NCBI GenBank assembly: GCA_014378715.1
Contig: JACMNE010000110.1
Location: forward strand, 1-34,827
Length of the DNA stretch: 34,827 bases
Direction of reading: 5' to 3'
Source of the DNA: Microbacteriaceae bacterium
GTDB taxonomy: Bacteria > Actinomycetota > Actinomycetes > Actinomycetales > Microbacteriaceae
The stretch's first letter is position 1, and each line of letters opens with the position of its first letter. The position numbers were made by a program, and so were the translations under genes. A model generated the notes under the pieces. That model was not told the origin of the DNA. It worked only from the letters and a program-made list of their open reading frames with translations, and made no database searches. Shown in pieces: positions 9,931 to 17,989 of the stretch.

Positions 9931-11406
9931 GTGAGCACACCAGCCCCGATCGACGTCGCCCTCATTGGCGGCGGTGTCATGAGCGCCACCCTCGGTGCCC
10001 TGATCAAGCAGCTCCAGCCCGACTGGACCATCACGATCTTCGAACGGCTCAGCGGCGTCGCCCGCGAGTCGTCGAACCCGTGGAACAACGCCGGGACCGG
10101 TCACTCCGCCCTGTGTGAACTCAACTACACCCCCGAGCGGCCGGACGGAACGATCGAGATCTCCAGCGCGGTCAAGGTCAACGAGCAGTTCCAGATCTCC
10201 CGCCAGTTCTGGTCCTACCTCGTCGGCAAGGAGCTGCTGCCCGACCCGCAGGCCTTCATCAACCCGGTGCCCCACATGAGCTTCGTGTGGGGCGAGAAGA
10301 ACGTCGAGTACCTGCGCAAACGGCACGCGGCGCTCAAGGGCCACCCGCTATTCACCGGCATGGAGTACAGCGAGGACGCCGCCGTCATCCGCTCCTGGGC
10401 TCCCACCATGATCACCGGGCGCCTCAAGTCGCAGAAGATCGCGGCCACCCGCATCGACGCCGGAACCGACGTCGACTTCGGCGCGCTCACCCACGGGCTC
10501 TTCGACTACCTCACCGAGAACGGCGCGGACCTCAAGACCGACCACACCGTCACCGGGCTCAAGAAGCAGGCCGACGGCACCTGGCTGATCAAGCTGCGCG
10601 AGGAGATCGGACTCACCCGTACCACCGTCCCGGCGAAGTTCGTCTTCGTCGGTGCGGGCGGCGGCGCGCTATCGCTGTTGCAGAAGTCGGGCATCCCCGA
10701 GGCGCGCGGCTTCGGCGGCTTTCCGGTGAGCGGCCAGTTCCTGCGCACCGACAACCCGGAGCTCGTCGCCCGCCACCGCGCGAAGGTCTACGGCAAGGCT
10801 GCGGTCGGGTCCCCGCCTATGTCGGTGCCCCACCTCGACACGCGCGTGGTCGACGGCACGGCAAGCCTCATGTTCGGCCCCTACGCCGGCTTCAGCCCCA
10901 AGTTCCTCAAGTCCGGGTCGATCCTCGATCTGGCCCTGTCGATCCGCCCGCACAATCTCCTTCCCATGCTCGCCGTCGGCCGCGACAACCTCGACCTCAC
11001 CTGGTACCTCGTCAAGCAGGTTCTGGCCAGCCGCAAGGAGAAGTTCGCCGCCCTCCAGGAGTTCATGCCCGATGCCAAGCCCGAGGACTGGTACGAGATC
11101 ACCGCGGGCCAGCGGGTGCAGGTCATCAAGAAAGACAACGAGCGGGGAGGGGTGCTGCAGTTCGGCACCGAGGTCGTCACCGCCGCTGACGGGACCATCG
11201 CTGGCCTCCTCGGAGCGTCCCCCGGCGCCTCGACCGCCGTTCCGATCATGCTGACGGTGCTCGAGCAGTGCTTCCCCGAGCGGATGTCGGCCTGGACTCC
11301 CCAGATCAAGAAGATGATCCCGAGCTTCGGCACCCCCCTCGCCGAGAATTCCGCCCTCGCGAAAAAGACTCTCACCTCGACGAAGAAGTCCCTCGCGATC
11401 GCCTGA
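9931..11406 (+). CDS. mqo: Malate:quinone oxidoreductase
   Basis: This FAD-dependent membrane-associated enzyme oxidises malate to oxaloacetate and passes electrons to the quinone pool, replacing or supplementing NAD malate dehydrogenase in the TCA cycle. The 491-residue length is normal for the family. The N-terminal dinucleotide motif is ALIGGGVMSATLG (10-22). SNPWNNAGTGHSALCELNYTP, split here as SNPWNNAGTG and HSALCELNYTP, is the Mqo signature near 48-68. The C-terminal part includes GASPGASTAVPIML, closing the FAD site. It starts at GTG 9931 with a -10 box six bases upstream. It is not part of the preceding operon. Confidence 0.95.
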   Translation: MSTPAPIDVALIGGGVMSATLGALIKQLQPDWTITIFERLSGVARESSNPWNNAGTGHSALCELNYTPERPDGTIEISSAVKVNEQFQISRQFWSYLVGKELLPDPQAFINPVPHMSFVWGEKNVEYLRKRHAALKGHPLFTGMEYSEDAAVIRSWAPTMITGRLKSQKIAATRIDAGTDVDFGALTHGLFDYLTENGADLKTDHTVTGLKKQADGTWLIKLREEIGLTRTTVPAKFVFVGAGGGALSLLQKSGIPEARGFGGFPVSGQFLRTDNPELVARHRAKVYGKAAVGSPPMSVPHLDTRVVDGTASLMFGPYAGFSPKFLKSGSILDLALSIRPHNLLPMLAVGRDNLDLTWYLVKQVLASRKEKFAALQEFMPDAKPEDWYEITAGQRVQVIKKDNERGGVLQFGTEVVTAADGTIAGLLGASPGASTAVPIMLTVLEQCFPERMSAWTPQIKKMIPSFGTPLAENSALAKKTLTSTKKSLAIA

Positions 11407-11508
11407 ATCAGCCTCATTTCCTCGACGGGTGACAGCTAGGTGGGCGCGCCACATATAGCACGGATCTTAACTCCTGAAAAAGGGGTACATTTTCACGAGA
11501 CAGTCCAT

Positions 11509-11532
11509 TAGCCTGTATTCGAAAGTATCGAA
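11509..11532 (+). promoter_or_regulatory. Candidate promoter and inverted repeat before the histidine kinase gene
   Basis: TAGCCT at 11509-11514 is a TANNNT -10 candidate. The inverted repeat TTCGA-AAGTA-TCGAA at 11518-11532 covers the predicted transcription start and lies just before the GGGAGGG ribosome site. The arrangement suits an operator, possibly for autoregulation by the downstream response regulator (inference). Confidence 0.35.
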
Positions 11533-11544
11533 CAGGGAGGGCAC

Positions 11545-12768
11545 GTGACGATAGGTCTGCCCGCCCACCTTGCGCCTCGTACCACCAGCCGGTCATTCAT
11601 CAGCGGGATGCACACCACCGCATTCGTCTGCATCGCCGCGGCGATGGTGCTCGCGGTCGTCTACGAGACACGGTGGACCGGGCTCATCATGTGGCCGGCG
11701 CTCGTCGCCATGATGCCGATGGCCGTCGCCCTCGCCCTTGCCGAGGCGCTCAAGACCCAGCTCTTCGGTGTGGTGTACCTCGTGGTGGGCACCGCCTCGG
11801 TCTACTGGTTCAGTCTCACAATCGCCAGCCAGATCGAGCTCGTCGGGATCACCGGCGCAGTGACCGTCGCCTTCCCCAAGATCGCGATGCTGCTCGTGGG
11901 AGGCACCGGTGCGCGGCCCAGCTCCGGCCTCCTCTGGTGCCTCGGTGGATTCGCGCTCGCCGAGTCCGCATCGGCGATCGCCATCGCCCAGGCGCGCGGG
12001 GAGTACGTGTTCGACGAGACCACGTTCGCCGCGTTCGTGGTGGTCCTCTTCGTGCTCGCCACCACCCTCGTCGGGCAGCGCGGCGCCGACCGGTCCCAGG
12101 CCTCGCTCTACACCGCAGCACGCGAGGAGCTCGTCGCCGCCCTGCGGCACAAGATCGAGGTGCGCGCGGCCGCTCTGCTCCACGACACCGTGCTCAACCA
12201 GCTCACGGCGATCTCCGCCTCGACCAGCGGCGAGTTGAACCCGCTGCTCGCCGAGCAGATCCGCCAGGACCTCTCCCTCCTGGCGTCCCCGGTCTGGCTC
12301 TCCGACACGGAGGCGGCGGATGGCGCCCAGGAGGATTCCGGCTGGCAATCGACGGCCGTCTACGAGGCGATCATGGAGGCGTCCGCCCTCGGCCTCGACG
12401 TCGACGCCACAGGGGATCTCGCCTCCCTCGCCCTGCTCGACGTCGAGCCGTCGCGCGAGCTTGGGCGCGCCGTCAAGCAGTGCCTCGTCAATGTGCTCGC
12501 CCACTCCGGCACCCGCGTCGCCGAGGTCGCGGTGCACTCCTCCGGCACGGAACTGCTGCTGATGGTCGTGGACAGCGGACGCGGGTTCGAACCGTCCTCG
12601 ATCGGCACCGACCGCTTCGGCCTGCGCCACTCAGTTCTCGGCCGTATCGAGGCGGTCGGCGGCAGCGGCCAGATCTGGTCCACACCGGGCCGGGGAACGT
12701 CCGTAGTGCTGAGGGTTCCCATGCCCGTCTCCCGAACCGGTGTCCCGGCGTTGCGGAGTGGATCATGA
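11545..12768 (+). CDS. Membrane sensor histidine kinase (NarL/DesK type)
   Basis: The 407-residue protein has six hydrophobic helices (about 22-41, 45-68, 73-94, 97-120, 126-150, 156-178) and no recognisable extracellular sensor domain. The phosphoacceptor helix contains ALLHDTVLNQL, with His213 followed by Asp as in HisKA_3 kinases. The ATPase domain has the N box QCLVNVLAHSG (Asn316), the G1 box VDSGRGF (343-348), GLRHSVLGRIEAVGG and the G2 box PGRGTS (381-386). GTG 11545 has GGGAGGG upstream. Its stop overlaps the next gene by four bases (ATGA), and a LuxR-type response regulator is the third gene. The signal is unknown; sensing in the membrane is a reasonable inference from the topology. 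Confidence 0.85.
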   Translation: MTIGLPAHLAPRTTSRSFISGMHTTAFVCIAAAMVLAVVYETRWTGLIMWPALVAMMPMAVALALAEALKTQLFGVVYLVVGTASVYWFSLTIASQIELVGITGAVTVAFPKIAMLLVGGTGARPSSGLLWCLGGFALAESASAIAIAQARGEYVFDETTFAAFVVVLFVLATTLVGQRGADRSQASLYTAAREELVAALRHKIEVRAAALLHDTVLNQLTAISASTSGELNPLLAEQIRQDLSLLASPVWLSDTEAADGAQEDSGWQSTAVYEAIMEASALGLDVDATGDLASLALLDVEPSRELGRAVKQCLVNVLAHSGTRVAEVAVHSSGTELLLMVVDSGRGFEPSSIGTDRFGLRHSVLGRIEAVGGSGQIWSTPGRGTSVVLRVPMPVSRTGVPALRSGS

Positions 12769-13910
12769 CGACCTCCCAGCTCACCCGACACCAGCTCGAC
12801 CCGGCGGGCACCCGCGGTGTCCAGCGGATGACCATCGTGCTGCTGGTGATCGGCGTGGCCTGGGCGCTCGTGAAGTCCGCGTTCCAGGTCATCGACGGCG
12901 CGAACCTGCCGCTGGCCGCCCTCGGGTTCGCCGTATTCGTCATCCCCTGCCTGGTGGTCGGCCGCTCGGCGGGGGTAACCGGCACCACGCTCACCTCCCG
13001 CACCCACGCCGCCGTGCAGGTGCTCCTGCTCGCCTCCTTCGCGGTCTCGACCTGGGCGGGCTGGTCAACCGATGCCTTCACCCGCGACCACTGGGCGCCG
13101 ATGGCCTTCGGCATCGTGATCCTCGCGATGTCGCCCTACCGTCCGCCCCGGGAGATCGCCGCCTACGGTACCGTGCTCGCGATCGCCGTCGGGGGTATGA
13201 TCTACGTCCACGCCACGCTGACCGACGCCGCCCTGCCCGCCCGCGCCAGCGCGGTCGTGTCGTCCGCCGGGATCCTCGCTGTCTGCTATGGAGCGGCGAC
13301 CTTCTCGCGGCGCACCATCGAGGCGTTGCAGCGCTGGCAGGCGAGAGCGGATGTCGCATCCGACGCCCTTGCCGACGAGCTGCGCGACAATATCGCGCAG
13401 TCCGTGCACCAGGACCGCCTGACGATCCTCGAGCGGGACGTGGTGCCGTTCTTCACCGACCTGCTCGAGCGCACCCGGGTCACGGACGACGACCGGGAGC
13501 GCGCGAGGGCGATCGCCGGGGCGATCCGCGGGATCATGGTCGCCGACGCCGACCGCAGCTGGCTCACCGCGATCGTGGAGCGGGATTCCCGCTCGGCCCG
13601 CTCCGCGAACATCGTCGACGACTCCCAGCTGCTCGCGGCCGGGATGGACATCAACGAGCGCACCGCCCTCCGGGCGCTGATCGGCGCGATCGACGACGAT
13701 CCGACCGTCTCCGGTGGCTTCTCCATCACCCTCGCCCGGGACGACGACGGCTGCGTCGGGGTGCTCTCAGCGCGGCTCGACACCAGCGAACACTCTCTCA
13801 GGGTGCGTTACGATCCGTTCTTCGCCGTGATGAAAATCGCGTTCATCCGCTTCTCGTTCGACTTCCACCACTCCGATCTGATCGTTAGGTTTAGCTATGT
13901 CCGACCCTGA
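12765..13910 (+). CDS. Kinase-like membrane protein without a recognisable ATP site
   Basis: The 381-residue protein has six predicted membrane helices (about 22-41, 47-66, 81-100, 109-124, 131-150, 160-180), the same layout as the kinase before it. A cytoplasmic helical region follows with LRDNIAQSVHQDRLTILE (His215), in the place of a dimerisation/phosphoacceptor helix. The C-terminal 90 residues look like a worn HATPase fold: ERTALRALIGAIDDD sits where an N box belongs, but the conserved Asn and the glycine-rich G boxes are absent. I read it as a pseudokinase partner, though it could be an unrelated membrane protein. It overlaps the kinase gene upstream by 4 bp and the regulator gene downstream by 14 bp, so all three are translationally coupled. 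Confidence 0.6.
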   Translation: MTTSQLTRHQLDPAGTRGVQRMTIVLLVIGVAWALVKSAFQVIDGANLPLAALGFAVFVIPCLVVGRSAGVTGTTLTSRTHAAVQVLLLASFAVSTWAGWSTDAFTRDHWAPMAFGIVILAMSPYRPPREIAAYGTVLAIAVGGMIYVHATLTDAALPARASAVVSSAGILAVCYGAATFSRRTIEALQRWQARADVASDALADELRDNIAQSVHQDRLTILERDVVPFFTDLLERTRVTDDDRERARAIAGAIRGIMVADADRSWLTAIVERDSRSARSANIVDDSQLLAAGMDINERTALRALIGAIDDDPTVSGGFSITLARDDDGCVGVLSARLDTSEHSLRVRYDPFFAVMKIAFIRFSFDFHHSDLIVRFSYVRP

Positions 13911-14559
13911 ACAGTCCCCCCGCCGCGTCCGTCTCGCGATCCTCGACGACCACGAGATGCTGCTCGACACCATGAGCACCTGGATCGGAACCAACGCGCC
14001 GGACTTCGACCTCACCCTCAGCGCGCACACCTGGCTCGAACTGGTGCACAGCAACAATTTCCCCACGGAACTCGTGCTGATGGACTTCCAGCTCAAGGAC
14101 CACGTATCGATCGAGGCGCGGGTGCGCACCTGCCGGGCGGCCGGGGCGAAGGTCATCGTGATGAGCGGGCTCGACACCGCGGAGGCGCGGCAGCGGGCGC
14201 TCGATGCCGGCGCGTCGACATTCCTCTCCAAGGAGCAGTCGATGTCGGAGATGATGAACGAGGCCCGCAAGGTGATGGGGGTGCAGCGCGATGCCCATCC
14301 GCGCACAGACTGGAGGCCGCTGCCGAGCGGCGCCATGGTGCGGGTGCGCCCCAAGCTCAGCGCGGGGGAGACGGCCGCCCTTAAGCTGTACGTGTCCGGT
14401 CTCAGCACCACCGAGGTCGCCGGGCGCATGAACGTGCAGTACGAGACTGCCAAGACCTACCTTCGCCGCGTGCGCGAGAAATACGCGCGCGCAAATCGAC
14501 CGGCCAGCAAGAAAGCGGATCTGATCCGGAGAGCGGCCGAGGACGGACACCTCGAGTAA
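13897..14559 (+). CDS. LuxR/NarL-family response regulator
   Basis: This 220-residue transcription regulator has a receiver domain with the acidic pair Asp17-Asp18, phosphoacceptor Asp63 in LVLMDFQLKD, Ser90 in VIVMSG and Lys112 in LSKEQ. All catalytic positions are intact. A C-terminal LuxR-type helix-turn-helix (about 153-215) contains LSAGETAALKLYVSGLSTTEVA and the recognition helix YETAKTYLRRVREKY, here split by the wing. The DNA-binding sequence departs from the common LTPREREVL and SEKTVKTH patterns, with QYETAKTYLRR in their place. It is encoded with a histidine kinase and a kinase-like protein, its likely phosphodonor and modulator. Targets are unknown; the inverted repeat before the kinase gene is a candidate site. 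Confidence 0.85.
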   Translation: MSDPEQSPRRVRLAILDDHEMLLDTMSTWIGTNAPDFDLTLSAHTWLELVHSNNFPTELVLMDFQLKDHVSIEARVRTCRAAGAKVIVMSGLDTAEARQRALDAGASTFLSKEQSMSEMMNEARKVMGVQRDAHPRTDWRPLPSGAMVRVRPKLSAGETAALKLYVSGLSTTEVAGRMNVQYETAKTYLRRVREKYARANRPASKKADLIRRAAEDGHLE

Positions 14560-15240
14560 GTGGCCAAGCTTTACTTTCGCTACGGGGCGATGAACAGCGG
14601 TAAGAGCACCGCGATGCTGCAGGCGGCATTCAACTACGAGGAACGCGGCCAGCAGGTGCTCCTCACCAAGCCGCAGATCGACACGAAGGGGGAGTCAGCC
14701 ATCGTGTCGCGCCTCGGGGTCAGTCGGCCGGTGGACTTCGTCCTCGCGCCCACCGAGGACGCGGGCGCGGCGTTCGCCGCTCAGCGTGGCAGGGTGCGGC
14801 GCGAGACCGGGCTCGATGTCAGCTGCCTTCTCGTCGACGAGGCGCAGTTCCTCACCGAGACCCAGGTAGACGACCTGCTGCGCATCGCGATCCTCGACGG
14901 GGTGCCTGTCCTCGCCTACGGCATCCGCACCGACTTCCAGACGGTCGCGTTCCCGGGCAGCCGGCGCCTGCTCGAGGTGGCTCATTCGCTCGAGGAGCTC
15001 AAGACCATCTGCCGGTGCGGGCGCAAGGCCGTGTTCAACGCGCGGAGGATCGGGGAGCGGTTCATCTTCGACGGCGACCAGGTCGCAATCGACACCAGCG
15101 TGGTGGGATTCGATGAGGTGAGATACGAGTCGCTCTGCGGGGCCTGCTACCTCGAGGAGAGCGGCGGGGTGCTCAACAGCGGACGCCGCCCGAGGGTGGA
15201 CTTCAGCTACGGGTCGGCCCCGGACGCCGATTTCGCCTGA
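14560..15240 (+). CDS. tdk: Thymidine kinase (type II)
   Basis: It phosphorylates thymidine to dTMP in the salvage pathway. The 226-residue protein has the P-loop GAMNSGKST (9-17), the catalytic glutamate in VDEAQF (Glu94), the GIRTDF segment, and a four-cysteine zinc site (Cys151, Cys153, Cys193, Cys196). GTG 14560 directly follows the stop of the response regulator gene with no spacer, so the gene is probably co-transcribed with the signalling cassette. No functional link is known, so this may simply be economical packing. A hairpin terminator follows the stop. Confidence 0.92.
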   Translation: MAKLYFRYGAMNSGKSTAMLQAAFNYEERGQQVLLTKPQIDTKGESAIVSRLGVSRPVDFVLAPTEDAGAAFAAQRGRVRRETGLDVSCLLVDEAQFLTETQVDDLLRIAILDGVPVLAYGIRTDFQTVAFPGSRRLLEVAHSLEELKTICRCGRKAVFNARRIGERFIFDGDQVAIDTSVVGFDEVRYESLCGACYLEESGGVLNSGRRPRVDFSYGSAPDADFA

Positions 15241-15258
15241 CAGCTTAACCCCCCGGAG

Positions 15259-15294
15259 GCGGGACAAGACCGTGATGCGCCGGTGGTGTCCCGC
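15259..15294 (+). terminator. Hairpin after tdk
   Basis: GCGGGACA at 15259-15266 pairs perfectly with 15287-15294 around a 20-nt loop, 18 bp after the tdk stop. There is no T tract. It separates tdk from the DUF4012 gene. Confidence 0.5.
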
Positions 15295-15309
15295 GGCAGG
15301 CGTTTCTGA

Positions 15310-15315
15310 TTAACT
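15310..15315 (+). promoter_or_regulatory. Weak -10 candidate for the DUF4012 gene
   Basis: TTAACT is followed by six bases and ATG 15322, the same spacing as at mqo and holB. The second base departs from TANNNT, so the call is weak. No Shine-Dalgarno precedes the ATG. Confidence 0.3.
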
Positions 15316-15321
15316 GTCGCA

Positions 15322-17091
15322 ATGTCATCGGTTCAATGGTCAGGCGCGCGCACACGACGGATCATCTGGGGAGTGGTCATCCTCTTCCTGGTCGCGCTCG
15401 TCGCCGCCACGGTCTGGGTCGGCGCTCGGTCGCTCCTGGCCAAGAACGAGCTGGAGGCGACGGTGCCCCTCGCCGAGAAGGTCAAGGCCGCGCTCATCGC
15501 CGGGGACCAGTCGGCCACCGGCGCGTCGATCGTCGAGCTGGCCAATCATGCCCGAGCGGCATCCGCTCTCACCTCCGACCCGATCTACGCGATCGCGCAG
15601 TCCGTGCCCTTCGTCGGCCCGAACCTGACGGCCTTCCGGCAGGTGACGGTGACGATCGACCACATCATCGGCACGGGACTGCTGCCCCTCGCCTCGCTCG
15701 CCGTGACTTTCGAGGCCGGCACCCTCGGGCCCGTCGACGGCGCATTCCAGGTGCAGCCGCTCATCGACGCCGCTCCCACCCTCGAGACAGCCGACCGCAT
15801 CATGCGGGAGGCCCAGAGGGACCTGGCCGCGATCGACACGTCGGCGACGATCGGGGCCGTCACGGACGCGGTCGCCCGCGTCGACTCGGTCGTCAACAAC
15901 GCCGCGGTCTCGGTTGCGACCGCGTCGAACGTCGCCACCCTCCTCCCGGCGATGCTCGGCACGACCGAGGACCGCACCTACCTCCTGATGTTCCAGAACA
16001 ATGCCGAGGTGCGCGCCACCGGGGGCCTCCCCGGCGCCCTCGCCATCGTGAACACGTCGAAGGGGAGGTTCTCGCTGGGCGAGCAGAGCTCCGCGACGAA
16101 GTTCCCGCACTATCCCGCTCCTGTCCTGCCGCTGGACCGCGCCACGGCGAGCCTGCACCCCGAGGTCGGGCAGTTCATGCAGGACGTCAACGAGACGCCC
16201 GACTTTCCGACGGCCGCGGCCCTGGCCCGCGAGATGTGGCGGAGGGAGAAGGGGGTGAGCGTCGACGGGGTCATCTCGATCGATCCGGTCGCGCTCTCCT
16301 ACATCCTCAAGGCGACCGGGCCCGTGACGGTGTCGACGGGCGACGTGCTCGACTCGAAGACCGTCGTCGACTTCCTGCTCTCCGGTGTCTACGCCAAGTA
16401 TCCCGACCCGGTCACCCAGGACTCGGTCTTCGCTGACGCGGCCCAGGCGGTGTTCTCGGCGATCGCGACCGGCAGCCTCGACCAGGGCGAGCTGCGCGAC
16501 GCCCTCGCGAAGGCCAGTTCCGAGCGCCGGATCCTGATCTGGAACACCCGGGAGGCGGAGCAGAAGGTGCTCGCCGGCACCCACTTCGCCGGCACCCTGC
16601 CGAAGACCAACGCGGGGGGAGACCTGATCGGGGTGTACCTGAACGACGCGTCCGGCGCGAAGATGGACTACTACCTCGATGCGGCGACCACCGTCACCAG
16701 CGGCGCCGATCCGGGATCGTATCGAGCGGATGTCGCGGTCTCCAGCTCGGCACCGGCCGACGCGGCCACTTCGCTCTCCGCCTATGTGACCGGAGGCGGC
16801 GTCTACGGGGTGCCACCGGGGTCGGTGCGCACCCGGGTGCTCGTCTACGGGCCGGTCGGGTCGCACGTCACCGCCACCCGCCTCAACGGGGTGCCCGTCG
16901 AGGCCCAGGTCGAGCAGGACTTCGGGCGCGGCGTCGCGCAGGTGATCGTGCAACTGGCGCCCGGCGAGGTCGCCACGGTGTCGGTCGACCTCGAGGGTGC
17001 GTCATCCCCGAGCTCGGGCGAGGCAGCCGTGCGGATGACCCCGCTGATTCGTGAGGGAAAAGTGATAATTAATGCTCCAACGGAGCCCTGA
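15322..17091 (+). CDS. DUF4012 domain-containing membrane-anchored protein
   Basis: The 589-residue protein has a short basic N-terminus (TRR), one membrane helix at about 14-34, and a large extracytoplasmic part. The DUF4012 pattern is visible: a helical segment at 50-200, then TYLLMFQNNAEVRATGGLPGA at about 219-239 (here TYLLMFQNNAE and VRATGGLPGA), then SVDGVISIDPVALSYILKATGPV and the later FLLSGVYAKYPD. The family is widespread in actinobacteria and often lies near cell-surface or exopolysaccharide genes, but its function is not established. The C-terminal 150 residues are beta-rich. No sorting signal is seen. A strong hairpin overlaps the stop codon. Confidence 0.8.
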   Translation: MSSVQWSGARTRRIIWGVVILFLVALVAATVWVGARSLLAKNELEATVPLAEKVKAALIAGDQSATGASIVELANHARAASALTSDPIYAIAQSVPFVGPNLTAFRQVTVTIDHIIGTGLLPLASLAVTFEAGTLGPVDGAFQVQPLIDAAPTLETADRIMREAQRDLAAIDTSATIGAVTDAVARVDSVVNNAAVSVATASNVATLLPAMLGTTEDRTYLLMFQNNAEVRATGGLPGALAIVNTSKGRFSLGEQSSATKFPHYPAPVLPLDRATASLHPEVGQFMQDVNETPDFPTAAALAREMWRREKGVSVDGVISIDPVALSYILKATGPVTVSTGDVLDSKTVVDFLLSGVYAKYPDPVTQDSVFADAAQAVFSAIATGSLDQGELRDALAKASSERRILIWNTREAEQKVLAGTHFAGTLPKTNAGGDLIGVYLNDASGAKMDYYLDAATTVTSGADPGSYRADVAVSSSAPADAATSLSAYVTGGGVYGVPPGSVRTRVLVYGPVGSHVTATRLNGVPVEAQVEQDFGRGVAQVIVQLAPGEVATVSVDLEGASSPSSGEAAVRMTPLIREGKVIINAPTEP

Positions 17092-17120
17092 GAGAGGTAC
17101 GATATCCTCACTCAGGCTCC
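17082..17120 (+). terminator. Hairpin terminator overlapping the DUF4012 stop
   Basis: Three paired blocks form one long stem: GGAGC 17082-17086 with 17116-17120, CTGAG 17088-17092 with 17111-17115, and GAGG 17094-17097 with 17106-17109. There is one bulged C and one A-A mismatch. The stop codon TGA lies within the left arm. Confidence 0.55.
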
Positions 17121-17136
17121 GCGGTGCAGTCATCTG

Positions 17137-17168
17137 CCAGCGGAGCGTCCCCCTCTGAGCCCCGCTGG
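17137..17168 (+). other. Structured leader of the LAXTG protein gene
   Basis: The 149 bp between the DUF4012 gene and the next start hold several hairpins. The best is CCAGCGG 17137-17143 with CCGCTGG 17162-17168, with CCCCC in its loop. A small GCAG/CTGC hairpin precedes it. TATGAA at 17216-17221 could be a -10 box for the following gene. Whether the hairpin is in the transcript depends on the real start site. Confidence 0.3.
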
Positions 17169-17240
17169 CGTCGTGCTTACCCCATGGCGAACCGCGGGAC
17201 CGTGCGCCCCCGCGCTATGAATACCAAGGATCCCCCGAAG

Positions 17241-17783
17241 ATGCTTCGTCGCACCATGGCAGTACTTGCTGTCGCCTCAGTCGCCCTCCTATCCGCCCCC
17301 ACCGCCGCATTCGCGGACCCCTATGTCTCGGGCAGCACCGTGACGGCAGACACCTACTCGCTGTCGCCGGGAGAGACCGTCACCGTCACGTGGCACGGCG
17401 ACTACTTCGAGCCCGGAGAGGCCGTCTCGGTGTCGGTCGCCGGCACCGCAGCATCAGCTTCGACGATGTCGATCTCGGGAGCACGCTCCACCGGGGCCAC
17501 CGCACCCGCGGTTGTGGACCCGTCAGGCTCCGTGGTGGCCAGGGTCACCGTGCCCGCATCGGCCACGGGGAACTACACGATCACTGGTACCTCGGCGAGT
17601 GCGAGCGGCGGGGTCACCGTCGCCGTTCTGTCGGCCACCCTGATCAGCACCGGCACCACGGCGCTCGCGAAGACCGGCGGCAACGTGCCGGTCGGTCTCG
17701 CTCTCGCCGGAGGCGGGATCCTCGCCCTCGGCGTCATCCTCGTCGCGGCCCGCATGATCACGCGCCGCCGGTCGGTCAACTAG
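17241..17783 (+). CDS. Small secreted protein with LAXTG cell-wall sorting signal
   Basis: The product has 180 residues. A signal peptide (MLRRTMAVLAVASVALL, then SAPTAAFA before DPYV) is followed by a Thr/Ser/Gly-rich beta region of about 110 residues. The C-terminal sorting signal is LAKTGGNVP, a hydrophobic helix (GLALAGGGILALGVILVAA) and RRRS. The LAXTG motif points to anchoring by a class E sortase; no sortase gene is in the window. ATG 17241 is chosen because AAGGA lies ten bases upstream and gives a compact signal peptide. The in-frame ATG at 17217 has no ribosome site and would add eight residues. The core domain is not recognised, although GETVTVTWHGDYFEPGE resembles Ig-like surface modules. 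Confidence 0.75.
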   Translation: MLRRTMAVLAVASVALLSAPTAAFADPYVSGSTVTADTYSLSPGETVTVTWHGDYFEPGEAVSVSVAGTAASASTMSISGARSTGATAPAVVDPSGSVVARVTVPASATGNYTITGTSASASGGVTVAVLSATLISTGTTALAKTGGNVPVGLALAGGGILALGVILVAARMITRRRSVN

Positions 17784-17814
17784 CCGGTCTCGGCCAGCCC
17801 ACCCGGGCGGCAAC

Positions 17815-17848
17815 GACACAACGCCCTCCTCGCGGAGGGCGTTGTGTC
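17815..17848 (+). terminator. Terminator after the LAXTG protein gene
   Basis: A perfect 15-bp stem (17815-17829 with 17834-17848) carries the tetraloop TCGC, 31 bp after the stop codon. The stem is symmetrical enough to work in both directions. Confidence 0.75.
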
Positions 17849-17867
17849 TGTCGCCCCAGGCAAGAAC

Positions 17868-17901
17868 GACAAAACGCCCTCCTTGCGGAGGGCGTTCTGT
17901 C
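17868..17901 (-). terminator. Terminator of tRNA-Pro
   Basis: A 15-position stem with one mismatch (17868-17882 with 17887-17901) carries the loop TTGC. On the minus strand it lies five bases past the tRNA 3' end, and the 3' arm runs into GTTTTG, giving a short T tract. It is the second copy of the duplicated hairpin. Confidence 0.75.
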
Positions 17902-17905
17902 TGTG

Positions 17906-17979
<74 letters not shown>

Positions 17980-17989
17980 ATCTCACGGC

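Larger units (their letters stand above)
17805..17905. repeat. Tandem duplicated hairpin segment
   Basis: Two adjacent copies of about 50 bp share AACGCCCTCC-loop-GGAGGGCGTT and flanks such as AACGACA on the left and TCTGT on the right. The copies differ at a few bases, including TCGC versus TTGC in the loop. It looks like a duplicated terminator between the LAXTG gene and tRNA-Pro. Confidence 0.7.

Noticed and set aside
11673-12764. In-frame N-terminal extension of the kinase-like protein (745 codons in all)
   Set aside because: The upstream part is an Arg-rich shadow of the histidine kinase gene. ATG 12765 with the ATGA overlap and a membrane helix soon after is the natural start.
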